NCBI GenBank assembly: GCA_035041965.1
Contig: JAPYMA010001144.1
Coordinates: 42,389-106,388, forward strand
Source: Anisakis pegreffii
Lineage: Eukaryota > Nematoda > Chromadorea > Rhabditida > Anisakidae
Length of the DNA stretch: 64,000 nucleotides
Reading direction: 5' to 3'
The notes under the pieces were generated by a model that ran no database searches, was not told the origin of the DNA, and worked only from the letters and a program-made list of their open reading frames with translations. Below, one piece after another: positions 22,301 to 35,400 of this stretch. The position numbers were made by a program, and so were the translations under genes. Position 1 is the stretch's first letter. Each line of letters opens with the position of its first letter.

Positions 22301-24492
22301 CGTGATTATCACATAACGATTCGCATCCATCAATAACACCTTCATCACTACGCTCTGTTTCTGGAAAATCCAGCGCAAAACGTTTTCCAACGCTCAGCGC
22401 GACTAATGTCACGCATCCAACAATACCTTTATGGTCGCCTAAAACGAGCATAGCATTTTTGTTGACAAACAATCCTTTGGCAGTTATCAGTAATTGTTGC
22501 TTTCGAGAAGTGTTTTTTAAAGTAATGATCACTCAGTATGTAACTGTATTATGTTCTCTAACGCTAGTTTATATTTTACGAAGTCCTTTCTTGACATACT
22601 CATCCTAAGGTAACAATCGTATGTTGCGATTTTTGCCTGAAGTAATAATCACTGCTTTCTCTCCTTTTTATCACCGATTAATTTTAGCCTTTCAAATGTA
22701 TTATCATGCATTTTTAAAGTACTCGATTTGTGGACACATAAGTATTGTCAACACTGTAGTACTAAATCGCAACACAAACAGTTACAATCAAATTGAGTGC
22801 TCTCAGATGAATCATTACGTTCGCATAGACTCAATATAGTTCTTTATTATTGTCTGTGTATTTGGTTTAGATATATGCATATACAACGCTAATATTCCCA
22901 GTAATAGAATATAAATATTATTATTATTATTACGCTTGTATTGATACGCTGTACGCGTATACTCTGCTCAGCAAATGTTTATCTGTGTCGTTGTGCTAAA
23001 AAACATTCCTTTTACATAAATATATCGCTTACTTAAAATTATCACTTTGTACTTCTCATCAGAAATAACTACGAATGGAATTCTTCCAAAAATCCAAATA
23101 GCAACCTCTTCAACATTATTACTTCACAAAAGAACTTCATTTGAGCCAGAATGAATGAAATGATCCATCTGATTAAATACGAATCGAACGATACAACATA
23201 GCCAGTCTTACCATAACTACCAGCAGTCAACGTAAGATCGATTTGTGGCTTTGTTTGAATGCCTTCGATTTGATCGTATGAATCAGTTGTACCTTGACCG
23301 AAAACAACTTTCAACTGTTTTGATACAGGGTTGAAGTGAAGTGACATCGAATGCTCCTCACCATTGTTGGCTTCTACAACAGATGATCATTTCAAATTCG
23401 TCTTGTTGCTTTTCAGTATTCCATCTCCGGTCACCTCATTTGTAGAACAACTACAGTGTGGTGAGTAGTTGTTTTCTAGCAATTCCTTATCAACTAGTAT
23501 GTCAAAGACTTCCGTTATTGGTGGCTATAGCAAACACCCATGATAGCTGAAAATTTTGACTGAGACTCGGTTGAGGATGAACTTATTGATGAATACTTGG
23601 AGTGATTCAGAAATGATGCAGGTCTTTAACACATGCTTGATATATTAACTGTTTGTTCACGATTCAATCACAACACCTGGTAACTGGCGATCGGTTCGCT
23701 TCAGCAACAGATCATCACCATTGGTAACGTCGATTATTATCGATGAACTTTGCACGTAAGCGGACAGCTGAAAGAATTGAATTTAGACTCATCTTCATCT
23801 TAGTTGAGAAGCAATCCGATCAAGATGATATGTCATTAAGAACTGGAATTCATCCATGAATGTCCATAACTGAATTTAAAAATAGTCATTTTTAATCGTA
23901 ATAAGATCAATCAATAAATAAGCATGAGCAAATATCGCTTCAATCAATTGACTAGACACACTGCTATTGAAACAAGCAACAATACGAATGATTAACCGTA
24001 AACAGAGGGCTTCCAGTAGCTGCATCATTACCAGTTAAAGTAAATAGTCGTCCCTTAGATGCACGGGTTCGGAAACGAATCGGAACAATTAATTGATCAC
24101 CATCTTCTAAAATCAACAATTGAATTTCATTACAGGACTTTATCGAAGGTAGAAATCAACATCATCAGAAAACTATTCCTTAATTGCTGCACAAAATATG
24201 AAAATTTGAAACTTGATTTCAAAATTTGATGCATGATTGTTTTGCGTGATTACTATTTTGAATGGGAGAGTTTTCAGTGACCTGTTTTTTTGTGATATTT
24301 TCAAACTGAATTTACAGTTTTTCATTATTTCAGGCTTTTCAAACACTTACCACTCAAATTCCAAGCAATTGATGAGAGAGTCACAAATGATGTATCTTTC
24401 TGTAAAGTTAACAGTTTTGAGGGAACATCGTTTTGCGCAAACGCAGCTGAAGTGAAGAAGATGGCAAGAAGCAAATGTTTGAGGAGATTCAT
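10395..24492 (-). CDS. CASPR/neurexin-IV-type cell adhesion receptor, complete
   Basis: Single-pass neuronal or epithelial adhesion receptor (C. elegans NLR-1/ITX-1 type). Exons, 5' to 3': 24351-24492, 23997-24106, 23677-23767, 23212-23373, 22290-22531, 21993-22071, 21472-21566, 21372-21407, 20875-21038, 20609-20722, 20189-20309, 19761-19838, 19507-19641, 19091-19169, 18765-18899, 18254-18461, 17855-17947, 17537-17640, 17193-17339, 16701-16920, 16297-16434, 15847-16079, 15407-15579, 15182-15272, 14676-14828, 13418-13645, 13120-13281, 12827-13004, 12439-12595, 12127-12307, 11566-11721, 11057-11227, 10861-10986, 10395-10456. Every junction keeps phase; total 4764 nt, 1587 residues. Order: signal peptide MNLLKHLLLAIFFTSAAFA, LamG 20-249, EGF, LamG 276-452, acidic linker 453-549, EGF 550-594, fibrinogen-like 595-778, LamG, EGF, LamG 976-1190, EGF, LamG 1245-1468, Pro/Thr stalk, TM (WIILLLIGFILLLILIILLI), CCCRKKKK and a 20-odd-residue tail. 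No N-terminal discoidin domain, unlike vertebrate CASPR. Confidence 0.9.
10861..10986 (-). other. Transmembrane exon of the CASPR-like gene
   Basis: About 20 hydrophobic residues, then CCCRKKKKEPEPEEGIPMGPK. Splicing from AAAG|GTTGGT (donor at 10855-10860) to 10456 gives the tail DKVNGGGNIPETAPLLPSGG. Reading through the donor instead gives GW and a stop at 10853-10855, a second possible C-terminus. Confidence 0.8.
14080..14640 (+). mobile_element. Non-LTR retrotransposon relic (ORF2 C-terminus)
   Basis: Plus-strand frames in this intron of the CASPR-like gene read RSNDRLRDVTKINDVVRGKW, then a WKRNGRWPRMTFRDPI segment. This follows the pattern at the C-terminus of RTE/CR1-like reverse transcriptases (KWRWAGHIAR, then GRPPTRWRDDI). 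Frameshifts and stops interrupt the upstream part and no full ORF survives. The element is antisense to its host gene and lies between exons 14676-14828 and 13418-13645. Confidence 0.5.
18254..18461 (-). other. Fibrinogen-like domain exon of the CASPR-like gene
   Basis: Encodes PWNCDDVLTSGNTEPGTYII and a following DGSGPLLETYVNC, the start of the fibrinogen-C-like module. It continues through 17855-17947 (FSEECTQTMRYEC), 17537-17640 (GGSCQCANGQCG) and 17193-17339 (CNCDSGQETSDFG). This module separates CASPR/neurexin-IV from classical neurexins and anchors the family call. Confidence 0.85.
21231..21305 (-). repeat. Second copy of the tRNA-like repeat
   Basis: Read on the minus strand it shares GTACTGGT, TTGAGGATCCGA, GAGGCGT and ATTCCGCG with the tRNA-like sequence at 7947-8028, in the same order and spacing. 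It lies in the CASPR-like intron between exons 21372-21407 and 20875-21038, in the gene's orientation. It lacks the 48-bp inverted repeats that surround the other copy. Confidence 0.55.
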
Positions 24493-26930
24493 TATTTGTG
24501 TGACCCTGAAAAGTGAAACGCTCATGAAAGGAGAGCGCTAGAGTGTTTCTTCGTGAATGATCGAACATATACGGTAATAAGAGTGATGCAATTGATTAAT
24601 ATGAGTTTGATTGATAGCATATCACGGAAAAGGTGAAGCGAACAGTATTCATGAAGTAAAGAAGCAGCTAAGGTGATAAGTGGTCGCATTGTAGAATACT
24701 CAAAAAGGAAATTGAATAGGATGGCTGTCGAAGTAAGGTGTGTACAAGCATGTGTACGGAAAGTGTCAACAGCTAAGCAGCGTCTTGCTTATATGAACAA
24801 ATCATGGAACACCTCCGCAATTTAAGCAATGCTTACTGCTCATTCACTGTCTATCGTTTACCTGTCCTATTTCAACATCTTTGCATTATTCTTTGTGTGT
24901 AACTGTAATTTTGTCACTCAATAAACACATATTGATAAATCACCATTCAATCATTACTAATTTTTATGATCGATTCTCAATTAATCATACTCAACAAAAA
25001 ACCGACATTAATTCAAATATATAAGAAAATTGAAATTCGAGGCGTAAGCCTGTTGTTTGCATCAGGAAGTTGAGTTGAACCGAAAATACGTCAACAATTC
25101 TTCAGATGTGAATAATTTTCCGATGTGTAATCATTCAGTGATGAAGTTTCGGTGATAAAAATTCCAGACTTCTTGTTTGATAATGACACATCCAAAGATG
25201 ACAATTAATGTTTCGCCAGTTCGACCCAAATAGTACCAAATTTCTCAGCTTAATCACTTTTCTTTTTCACGCACATAATTCGTTATTATTGGATTACGCA
25301 GGATATCAAATCCTCTCTGACAGTTCATGATCAGAGCTATATCAGTCAAGAAGTCCGAAATAAGTCAATCGAAAATGCTTCATAGATTTTGGCCGATTGT
25401 TTTTTTTTCAGTAAAGCAAAATTCAGCAATTCTATACCAAATTGTTGAATTTTGCTTTACTGCTGTAAATGGCTAAGTTAGTTAGTAATTGTCCGGTCAT
25501 GAAGTGATTCTGTAGAAATAAAAACTCCGGAATGTGAACCGGATGAGTTTCTTATCAAATGATTGCAACATCTTCAACGTAAGCACTGACAATGCAGTCG
25601 GTTTTATTGTGTGCATAGTGTACATACCTTCGATAAATTCATATCAAGAGTGTGCGAATGTTATGATCACCATTGATATGTGTGTGTGTGCATTGAAACA
25701 GTTGATCATATTGGAGGTGTACTTGAACTGAAACTGCTATGAAATGAGCGATATGCTGTGCCATAGCATATTGAAAAATTGTTTTGAAAGCGGGACCAAT
25801 CAACATGCACATAACCAATGATGGCTGCATTTAAATAGAAGAAAAGCAGTTGAAATATCCTCTTTAAAATCTCTTCATGAAGTATCAATCAATGAAATCA
25901 AGAAGTCATCTGTTAAAATGTGTTCACGACAATTGAATGGTATAGTTTTGCAGCCGATGGGTAAATTTTTGCAGGCTCAATTCCCATGAGCAAAATATTC
26001 TTTTTGCAATTTATTGAAATAAATCTATCTGTGTGCCGAATGAAGCGGTTCGCATTTCACTGCTTATCATATTGTAGTAACGCATCTGATTCATTATGCC
26101 TGCTGCAAAAAAAAATTCTGGCAATTGTCATGTTCTGTTCAAGTTATCGAAAGTAGGCCATTAATCTGTGCAATGTTGAGGTCTTTCTTCAAAACGTAGG
26201 AAACAAGGAAAACTTGGTACTACGTGTAGAATCATAATTGACAATTTCCTTAACATCCGTTTTCATGAAGTTGATGTTGTCGGGTTTAGAGCAACCCTAA
26301 TGTTTAAAAAATGCAATGGTAATGGTAATAGAGAGGTTGGTTTAGTGTTCCGTTTATTGCGTGTTCTTAATGTAATCAACGCTTTTAATTGTTAATTTTT
26401 CTTCCTCTTTTTCGATGAAGAACAATTTTCTTGAGTGATTTCTGCGATCGAAATTTGGCAGATGAATTCAACTGGGTATTTTTCGAAGTTGAGTTGATAT
26501 GAATAGAAAAGTTTCGGTGGTTGATCGTAAGCCAGTGAAGACAAAACACACACACATACAATATCAATAAGATATCAAAACAACACTACTTATCAGTTCT
26601 GTTTTCGTTTCCATTACTCACACAGTATTCGTTATGTCGATTGGCTATGTCATCATTCTCTTATCATTCTCACTCGGCTATGTCGCCCTACTACTATTCC
26701 ACATTATAATTTAATTTTTGGCTTTCTTTCAACAAATTTTTATTTCATTTCGTATCACTTTTTGAAACGCTCAGACACTTTCTTCATGAAGTTCTTTTAT
26801 TTCAAAGTGTGATTGTTAATTTACACACTTCGAATAGAGTGTCACAAAAGTATTGCAGTAGAGTCGTATGACGTTCCTCTCTCCCTTTTAATTTTTTCAG
26901 AATACGATCAAAGTTCATCACAGTAAGAAT
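24493..26930. other. Shared 5' flank of the CASPR-like (-) and ZIP (+) genes
   Basis: About 3.9 kb separates the two divergent start codons. I see no other gene. A perfect-stem hairpin lies at 25409-25462 and a short hAT-type MITE follows at 26931. Promoters must lie in this interval but I could not place core elements. Confidence 0.5.
25409..25462. repeat. 23-bp inverted repeat with 8-nt loop
   Basis: CAGTAAAGCAAAATTCAGCA and the next three bases pair with the complementary arm ending at 25462 with a single mismatch; loop CTATACCA. The neighbourhood is non-coding. Confidence 0.7.
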
Positions 26931-27008
26931 CAGTGGCGTAGTCAGGAGTTTTTCCAAAGAGGAGGGGGACGTCTCTTGCGCTCCCCCTCCCTCTCAGGTA
27001 CGCCACTG
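26931..27008. mobile_element. 78-bp hAT-type MITE with target-site duplication
   Basis: Starts CAGTGGCGTAGTCAGG and ends with the inverted CGTACGCCACTG-type terminus, the classic hAT end. It is flanked by GTAAGAAT (26923-26930) and ATAAGAAT (27009-27016), an 8-bp duplication with one mismatch. It has a GC-rich core and no coding capacity. Confidence 0.85.
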
Positions 27009-27016
27009 ATAAGAAT

Positions 27017-28423
27017 GCAATCGAAACACAAGCATTTTTTTAACCTATCACCTAGTGCTGTAGCAAATCCAATCTGTCCACTTTTCAGCATACGATTAAG
27101 AAACATCGTTCCCGCGATCGAAAAATTCTACTTGTTTTTGTGGCCATATAAGGAACGTTCCATTTATCGTTATCAATCTTTGCTCCATTTAACTAATTAG
27201 TTTCAGAAGAAGCATGCATAAAAGAAATGTGATTATTACGAGTATGCGAAGCATATGGAATATCATAAACAATAGATCGATTTCCATAATAGTGCCAATG
27301 ATTCATATTGAGTACAACGATCACTCATCTTGTGAGGGTCACTTCAATTCACATTTCTAAAAATTTCTTCTTTCTGTTCCATAGGCGACCGATTTGGGCC
27401 AAAATAAACCGAAAGTTCTACTATTGTTCCACACTCATTTGTTACCGGTCTCTGTCGCAATCTGTGAATGGTTCTTAAGTTATTGATGCTAACCAAATAT
27501 ATTTTTCAGCAGCTAATGGAGTGAATTCTGAGGAAAACTTCATAAGATGACATTGGAGAACAAAAGTTCTCTAACTTCCGTTTCATTGCACATAATCCAG
27601 CACACTTTTTCTAGTATAACGAAAATTTATTGATAGTTATTGACATATTAACATATTAACAAAAAATGATTATATATTGAGTCCAATTGAATCTCAAGAA
27701 CATCTCATGATTGAATTCAATTTTTGTTGCACCACAAGAAAAAATGATTATATATTATTCTAAACATGTAATAAAGTAGAACAAGGTTTCAACCTGAAGC
27801 ATATTGCAAATCACATAAACAGAAAAGACGAAAACCTAAAAGGTATATTCCTATCAACTGCCCCATTCTTACGGTCGGAAAGAACAATTTATCATTAGAC
27901 TTTTCCTCTAGTCGAGAACTGTTAATAGAAACAAACTAATATGATTGATGATAAGATTTCATGAAATATTCAAATGTATTTATGTATTTGTTTTTATGTA
28001 CTTCAATATTATGAATGATTCGATAGTACGCGAGATATAGGAATCTGTTACGTTACTCAAAAAAATTCCTTTCGTATTATCTTATTTATCAGCGTAGCAA
28101 CAACAATCGTAAGAGTTTAATTGAACAACATCAGATAAGTCATCGTTGATTATGGAAGTAAAAAAACCAATCGTTCATTTAACTATTGAGTGCGGAACAA
28201 ATCTTACCACTCAAAACTAGGTATAATATCCGATGATGCGTTCGAATTGAATAAAATGGACATCGGTTATGAATAAAGTACTTGGTCATTATCTTATGAT
28301 CGCTGCATCTGTTTGACTCACGAAATTTATGCAACTTTTCATATTGTTTGTTTGATCGATAAGCATACAACAGCGTTGAACAGCATTGAAACATCATTTT
28401 ACAGCACCGAAACATCGCGCAAT
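27017..28423. other. Intergenic, 5' flank of the ZIP gene
   Basis: AT-rich sequence with no recognised gene, RNA or ordered repeat. Two copies of AAAAAATGATTATATATT-like sequence occur around 27660 and 27740. Confidence 0.4.
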
Positions 28424-31120
28424 ATGGACGATTTCTGGTTGCAACTGTTATTCGCATTAGCGATGTTGATTACAACACTGCTTGCTGGGCTTGCTCCTCT
28501 TAAGGTTACTTGTCACTCCAATAACACTTAGCCGTCATTTCTTCAAAACATCTGACGAATACACCAGTCTCAAAAAGTAAAACATCTAACGAATACACCA
28601 ATCTCAAAAAGTCATAATGGATGTTTATTTGCATGAAATTTAATAAATGCTCCAGCATTCAATCAAAAGTGTATGCATAAGAATGCGTTTTGCCGTGCTT
28701 TATGAAATCCTTATATGAATCTTTTTGATGATTAGCCGGTTAGGATATTGTTTATGATGATATGTAGCAAGATTCATTCAAATCAAATATCCGAATCGAA
28801 TGCAGTTAATTAATTCAGCTGCTCACAGCGATTATGAGCAATGGACGAACGACTCATAAAGTAGCGTGTTCACTCAGTTTGCTTTCTTGTTTTGCTGGTG
28901 GAGTATTCTTGGCGACATGCTTTTTGGATGTCATTCCACATGTTAAGTAAGTCAAACGAAGTTGTATTCATTTTAACTGAAACAGCGTTTACTTTTGTTT
29001 GATTTATTTTAGCAAGAGTCGCTAACTATCTCACAATCAATACCAAGCTTTGAGCAATCATGGATGTAATTCATCCATTTTCACTGATTTTTGCCATTCC
29101 ACTTCTGGGTTGATGGGTTATTCGTGAGTTTTGCTGTTCAGGTAATGATTATTTCCAATGTAACGATTGTCACTTATTGATGATTATTTAAATTTCAGTT
29201 CAAATTTTCGCATGTTCAATAAAAACTCATCGTTAAATACGGTTTATCCACTGCCAGAATTACTCTTCTGTGTCGGCTTCTTTCTAGTTTATCTTATAGA
29301 AGAAATTTGTTCACGGCTAATATCTGGCAGTACGCCTACCTCACAAACATCATCTATGTATGCCTTTTTTTCATTTATATTTTCCATTATGCTGACTTCA
29401 ATTTGAACTTTATCAATCAATCGCTAATAGTCTTCACGAACTGTTTATCCTTCAGTGAACCAACAAAAGAACAACAACAAGCACTCACTCAAATTGAGGA
29501 ATCTGTACGATGCAATCGATCTCATTCAAACGCACATCGAGACGACATCGACTCAATCAGATGTGGACGAATGCGTAAAATGTAACTGAGCATTAACTGA
29601 ACATGCATTTTCAAAAATATTCCTTAAATCAACACCATCGCAAAGAAATCATGTCATCAAATCGATCCCCCCATTTCAGTAAAGTGATCAGATTCGACTA
29701 GCATTTTCAGAAACAACAAAATAAGTTTATAACTATTTTCAGGTCTTCAATCGCTGAATCGTTGAATAAAACCGAAACTGTTACATTGCAGTCGATAACG
29801 TTCACAGTTGCGATGTCGTTTCATTCAATTCTCGAAGGACTTGCGCTTGGAGTGCAAGTACTCACTGATATTGATGCGATAAAATATTTATCATTTATTC
29901 ATATCAGCAATGATTTTCCATATTGTGTTTATAAGTGATATTGCGCCTAAGCCCGCTTCAACATCCATTAGCTCATTCAAATTCCGTTGCCTGAAAATAC
30001 TTAATTCACGCTGAACTCAGTTGATCCACTCGAAAATTCATGCAGCAGACAACTTCGATATTTCAGACCAAGTCGATTAATCAGTTTTTAAAGCTTGTAT
30101 ATATTTATAAATAACTAATTCTTATCTCAGTATTACTAACAAAAAACTTTGACGAAAACCTTCGCGACAGAAATCTGATCATTTACTAAGTTGAATCAAT
30201 CAATTGGCATACCAGTACTATTGAACTCACGTTCTTCTCGTGGTTCCTTTTCGTTCTCGTAGAAATTGAAATAAAGAGTGGCATGTTCATATTAATCAAC
30301 TCGAATACTGCTTTTGAATGATGCAAGTTGCCTTTCTCTTAAGGTGTAATAGTTATTATAAAAGAATTTCAGGATGATCGAATGGCCATAACGACATTGT
30401 TCATCTCACTGATGCTACATAAAGGTATTGAGGCGTTCAGTGTTGGATTACAGATTGCGAAGTCGAATTCTCAACAAATCAAAATTGCTGCGTTAACGAT
30501 CTTCATTTATTCGTTAATGACACCGATAGGCTCACTTATTGGCGTTTATATTCAGGTTTTACCAATGTTTTATCAATATTTTCACGCAGTTATATATCTT
30601 AAATTCAACGATTCAAGAGACCCTGCGAAGTGCGCTAATTAGCCGCCGTCTGGTTGTGATAAATATAGCGCTTTAAGGAGCAGTTTGATTTTATTACTGA
30701 AATATTTGATGTGATATTGATAAGAGACGACTGTCCATTGAAGTACGATCAACCACGGTTCATGAATGCGTTTCAGAGTGCCAGTATAAGACCAGTTTTG
30801 AAAGAAGGACTTATTTTCGTACTCGAGGCGCTTGCAGTGGGAACCTTTATTTATGTTACTTTCTTCGAAGTCAGTTCTTACCTCTTTTCTTTCCAGATAA
30901 TTCTATAAAGATACAAAGCTGATTACTGCTTCATTCACTATTTTAAAAGAACCATTCAACTCTAATTCCTCTCATTTTCGCAGAATTTCAGGTGCTGGCG
31001 GAGGAAAAAGCCAATGAATTCTCAAATATCGTACAACTGTTTGCAATCATCGCTGGTTTCAGTGTGATTGCACTTTTCCAATTTGTTGAAATTCTGGTAA
31101 CTGGAACCGAATCACATTAA
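28424..31120 (+). CDS. ZIP-family (SLC39, ZIP1/2/3-like) zinc transporter
   Basis: Moves zinc into the cytosol across the plasma or an organelle membrane. Exons: 28424-28511, 28829-28946, 29199-29308, 29456-29504 (provisional), 29743-29857, 30373-30555, 30777-30869, 30992-31120; 294 residues if all are right, close to ZIP1/ZIP3. TM1 FWLQLLFALAMLITTLLAGL; TM2 LLSCFAGGVFLATCFLDVIP; TM3 PELLFCVGFFLVYLIEEI; TM4 AMSFHSILEGLALGVQ and TM5 LMLHKGIEAFSVGLQIAKSN carry the metal-site His and Glu residues; TM7-8 follow, ending LVTGTESH. The TM3-TM4 loop is short, Asn/Lys-rich and lacks an obvious His cluster, but its boundaries are the weakest part of the model. The exon 1 donor (ACTT|GTCACT) is unusual and chosen for phase. 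Convergent with the ABC gene downstream. Confidence 0.88.
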
Positions 31121-32473
31121 CCACATTCGTTGTATACAATTCATTTTGCGTTGATAAATCTAGCAATCCAAAACATTCATAGTAAATGGAATAACCAAAG
31201 TATAACTCAGTCAATTATTCATATCTCCACTTTGTTAACACACTTGCAAATTTAGAATTTTTCATTGTTCGACAAACAAAGATTTAATACATTTTGATGA
31301 AGATTATCATAGTTGTATGAAATTCGAGTTGAAATACACGGATTGACCATAAGTAATCTTTATAAAGCAAATGTTTCTCATTCCTTGTACGCCTAAGACA
31401 TTTGATGAATCAGATCCTCAATCAAATAAAGTTTCTTGTAGCTTTTTCAAGATGATACTACTCACTGTCACTTTATAATCAAAACAGCACCACTGAATTG
31501 GGCAATCGTTCGAAAATAGTAGGACAATAGGCTAAATTCTGAAAAGAACACATTTTGCCATGGACAATCTGTCATTTACGCTCAACTAAGGGATGAGAAT
31601 AACGAAGACAAACGAGAAGTTTATTTGATTTGGACGGAGAAAACTAAAGAAACATAAAAAAGACCGTATAACAATAGCTGTATGGAATGATAACTTTTGA
31701 AGAATCACCGTAAAAAGAACACAGCCATACTTACTAACCACGAAATGTATCATGCAACACAATTCAAATTGATCATTTCAACACCGCTATATATACATAT
31801 AAACGAATAAACTCTGATATCAAGAAAATAAAACCTTCAAAAACAAAAAAATCAATGAATGATTCTTACACTCAAATGGCTAACGAATATGAAACGGTGT
31901 CAATAGAAACATAAACTTCAATATAAACACAAATACTGCCACGAATAATGGAGTTGTACAAAATAAAGCATCACTGGGAATTATGACTTACAATTAGACA
32001 CAAATTTTAGTTAACAACAATTTCTTTCAAAATTTTTTGATGTTATCTACGTTCACCGGGATGCAGCAACAATGATTACTCATGATGGAAGAATACAGTT
32101 ATTGGCGAGGAGGAACGAATGATAAAGAATTCAATTAAGTGCTGTCAAACTGGTCTATCTCACAAACAATCTGCATTAAATCTGAAAGCGCATTACACAA
32201 TTGCCGTAGTAGAATAAATAATAATTATGAACATAAAAAATATAAAGAATCAAATGTTAGTGAACTTGAAACAGATCAATAAATACAGTAAGACAAAATA
32301 AAATGCTCTTGAATAGGTATGTATTCTAATTGAAAACTTCGAGTATTTCCAGATATTTGGTCAACGATCCCAATTAGGTGATTGAAATAATTCAGCGAAT
32401 AACTTAGTTAAAATGAGTACGAAGAGAGGAGAACAAACAAGATCAATAAATGGTTAAAGAGTTGAAGTATCGA
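31121..32473. other. Convergent intergenic region between ZIP and the ABC gene
   Basis: Holds the two 3' UTRs and AT-rich spacer. No additional coding frame or RNA gene was recognised on either strand. Confidence 0.5.
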
Positions 32474-35400
32474 TCAATCAGTTGAAGCGATTAGCTGAAC
32501 GTCACTTTCCACATTTCTTTGGACCAATAACTGACGCTGAACGAGCGCTTTGTAGATTCCATTCTTTTGGATCAAATCAACATGTCGTCCTTGCTGAAAG
32601 CACGCAAAAAAACAATGATCTCTTGACTTGAAAACATCAGTGTGATGGATGATGAAAGAATGAAATCACTACCTGCACAATGGTACCGTTATCGATAACA
32701 ATGATACGATCTGCCTTCTCGACTGTACTCAATCGATGCGCAATCACAATGACTGTTCGCTGCTTCGAACACGCAGCTATTGCCTCCTGAACGATGTGCT
32801 CATTCTCGGAATCCAACGCTGAAGTCGCTTCGTCAAGTATGAGTACGGCTGGATCACGTACCAATGCACGCGCTATTGCTATTCGCTGTTTCTGACCTCC
32901 TTAAATTTATTATTGCCCACTCATTTACAACAACACCCATCATAATATATCAGACTAACCTGACAGTTGAACGCCTTTTTCACCACAATTTGTATCATAA
33001 CCATTCTCTGTTTCCATCACAAAATCATGCACATTCGCCATTTTTGCCGCTTTTATCATAGCCTCCTCAGTACCGTTTTCTTCCCAACCATACAATATAT
33101 TGTAACGAACGCTACCCTCATATAGAATTGGCTCTTGTGCAACCAGCGCTATCTGAACCGAAAAGTTACCAAACACAGTAGATCACGTTGTACGGATGTG
33201 AAAAAATAAACAAGCAGATTGCAAACGATAATAACTGAATTGAATACGCACCTTTTGATGAATATATTCATGATTAAAATCACGAATCGAAACGTTATCG
33301 ATGAATATATCACCGCTATCCGCGTTGTAAAAATGCTCGATCAATGCAACTATTGATGACTTACCACCGCCACTTGGTCCAACTAGTGCGACCGTTTCAC
33401 CGGGATCAATTGTGAAGCTCATATCCTGAATCATTAGAAAATATAAATATGCTAACTACATTTTCACTTTTAAATAATCTGGCAAACTGATATACATATA
33501 CAAGACTTAAAGGTGCTCGTCTCTTGTCAACGCATATTGTAATAAATGAGCAATGGGAAAGCGGCCAGAAAACAGCTAACTTTAAGCACTCTATTGTTGG
33601 GTCTCGAAGGATACGTAAACGAGACTCGATCGAATCGTACCGAACCACTCACTGAACACTTCAATACTCCCGTATTCGCAACTGCTGGTTCACGCGACAT
33701 ATATTCAAATACCTTACGCGACGCACCAACACTCTCCATTAGACCAGCGAAAACCGTGCCAAGATACTTAAACAACCACAATTACGAAGGATCGTATCTA
33801 TTCGAATCAAGTTCACCATGAAGCTTTCCTCTGACTACACTTGATGAGACAACAACAGATTGAAGCTCAACCAACGATTCAAAAGTAAGAAGCAAAATTC
33901 GCAAACAAAAAATTAATTTACATAAAGATTTTCTCCTAGTTGCATTTGATACAGGAGGAACGCAATAAGATTATCAGCTGTCATTCGCCCTAAAACAAAA
34001 CATAAAAATTATCTTGTAAGAGAAACGCAGAGAAATGAAAGCAAATAATTAAAAAAGTGAATCAAAGGATGAACGAACCAGAAATGACCAGATGACCTCC
34101 GTACAGAAGTACGGCCACTTCGATAACATGATCACAACCAGCATTTGTCCACGTATATCCAATAAATGCAGCACTGCGTTTTTTACTAATCTTCACCACG
34201 TCGTCAAGACTGTTTTCGAAACGAGTCGCCTGCTTCTTTTCACATGCAAACGATCGAACCGTCCGCATTGTACTCATCACTTCTTCAGCTATTTGATTCG
34301 CACACGCAATCATCGAATGTGTCCGTTCCGACAATTTCTCCAAACACATATTTTGAAGAGTCAAATGCAAAGTGAATTAATAATAACTCATCAATAAACG
34401 TTCTACAGCCTGCAATAAGACAAACAACTGCACATCAACAACCACAAGGTCAACCATGTTCAAACTAGGCAAATAACGCAAAATTTCACAATTCAGAAAC
34501 TATCAATGCATCAAATCAATCAGTCGCTAACATATAGAAGTGAATGAGCACTTACATCATAATAAATGCCATAAGTTCTTGTTGCAAACGCAACAATTGG
34601 TACAATCATAAACGTGACCATCGTTAGACGCCATGAAAGGACGAACATTATCACCAAGGCACCGATCAACATCAAACCATTACGCAGAAATGTATTCAGA
34701 TTTGTTGAAACTGTTGATGACATCGTTGCACAATCCGACGTCAGACGAGACGTGATTTCACCTAAAGTTGTTGATGTAATCGAGAGACCTCTGTTCTTAG
34801 TTGGTATTATAAGCGACTCAAAAAAGATGAGTTTCAAAGAGTTGAGGATTGATGAAATTACAGCATGGAGATCGCATACTGCTCATACGGTTTACCGAAT
34901 TAGCGTTGCTAGATCAACCTGTTTTGGTGGTATCGAAGAAGCCAATTTCTTGCTTGACGAGGGATCGAAATAAATCACAACGCATCTGTCGATTCACAAG
35001 TGCTGTGGCATAATCGAAACATCCGCCCCGCAGACCATCGAAAAACACACTAGAAATTAAATTGAAAACAATAATGATTTTCGCGATTAATATCAAATGA
35101 TTTACGCATTTGATGATTATTTTGCATAAGGCGGTGCACTCTTAACTTAATGGTAAAATAATGAAAGAATTTATGAATGGATATAAACTGAAGGAAAATG
35201 AATGCAACAAGTTACGTAATAAACGATAAAACAGCCATCCAAATAACCGATCGCACCAAATCCTGATAACCTCGTGTTTGTACGATATTTGCGATCACCT
35301 GTCCAGTAAGATATGGGAGAAAGATTCGTGCTGCAATAAAAACATATTAGCCTGTCACTGAATTGGCACAAGTAAGGTTCAACTAATAAGGCTCATCGAA

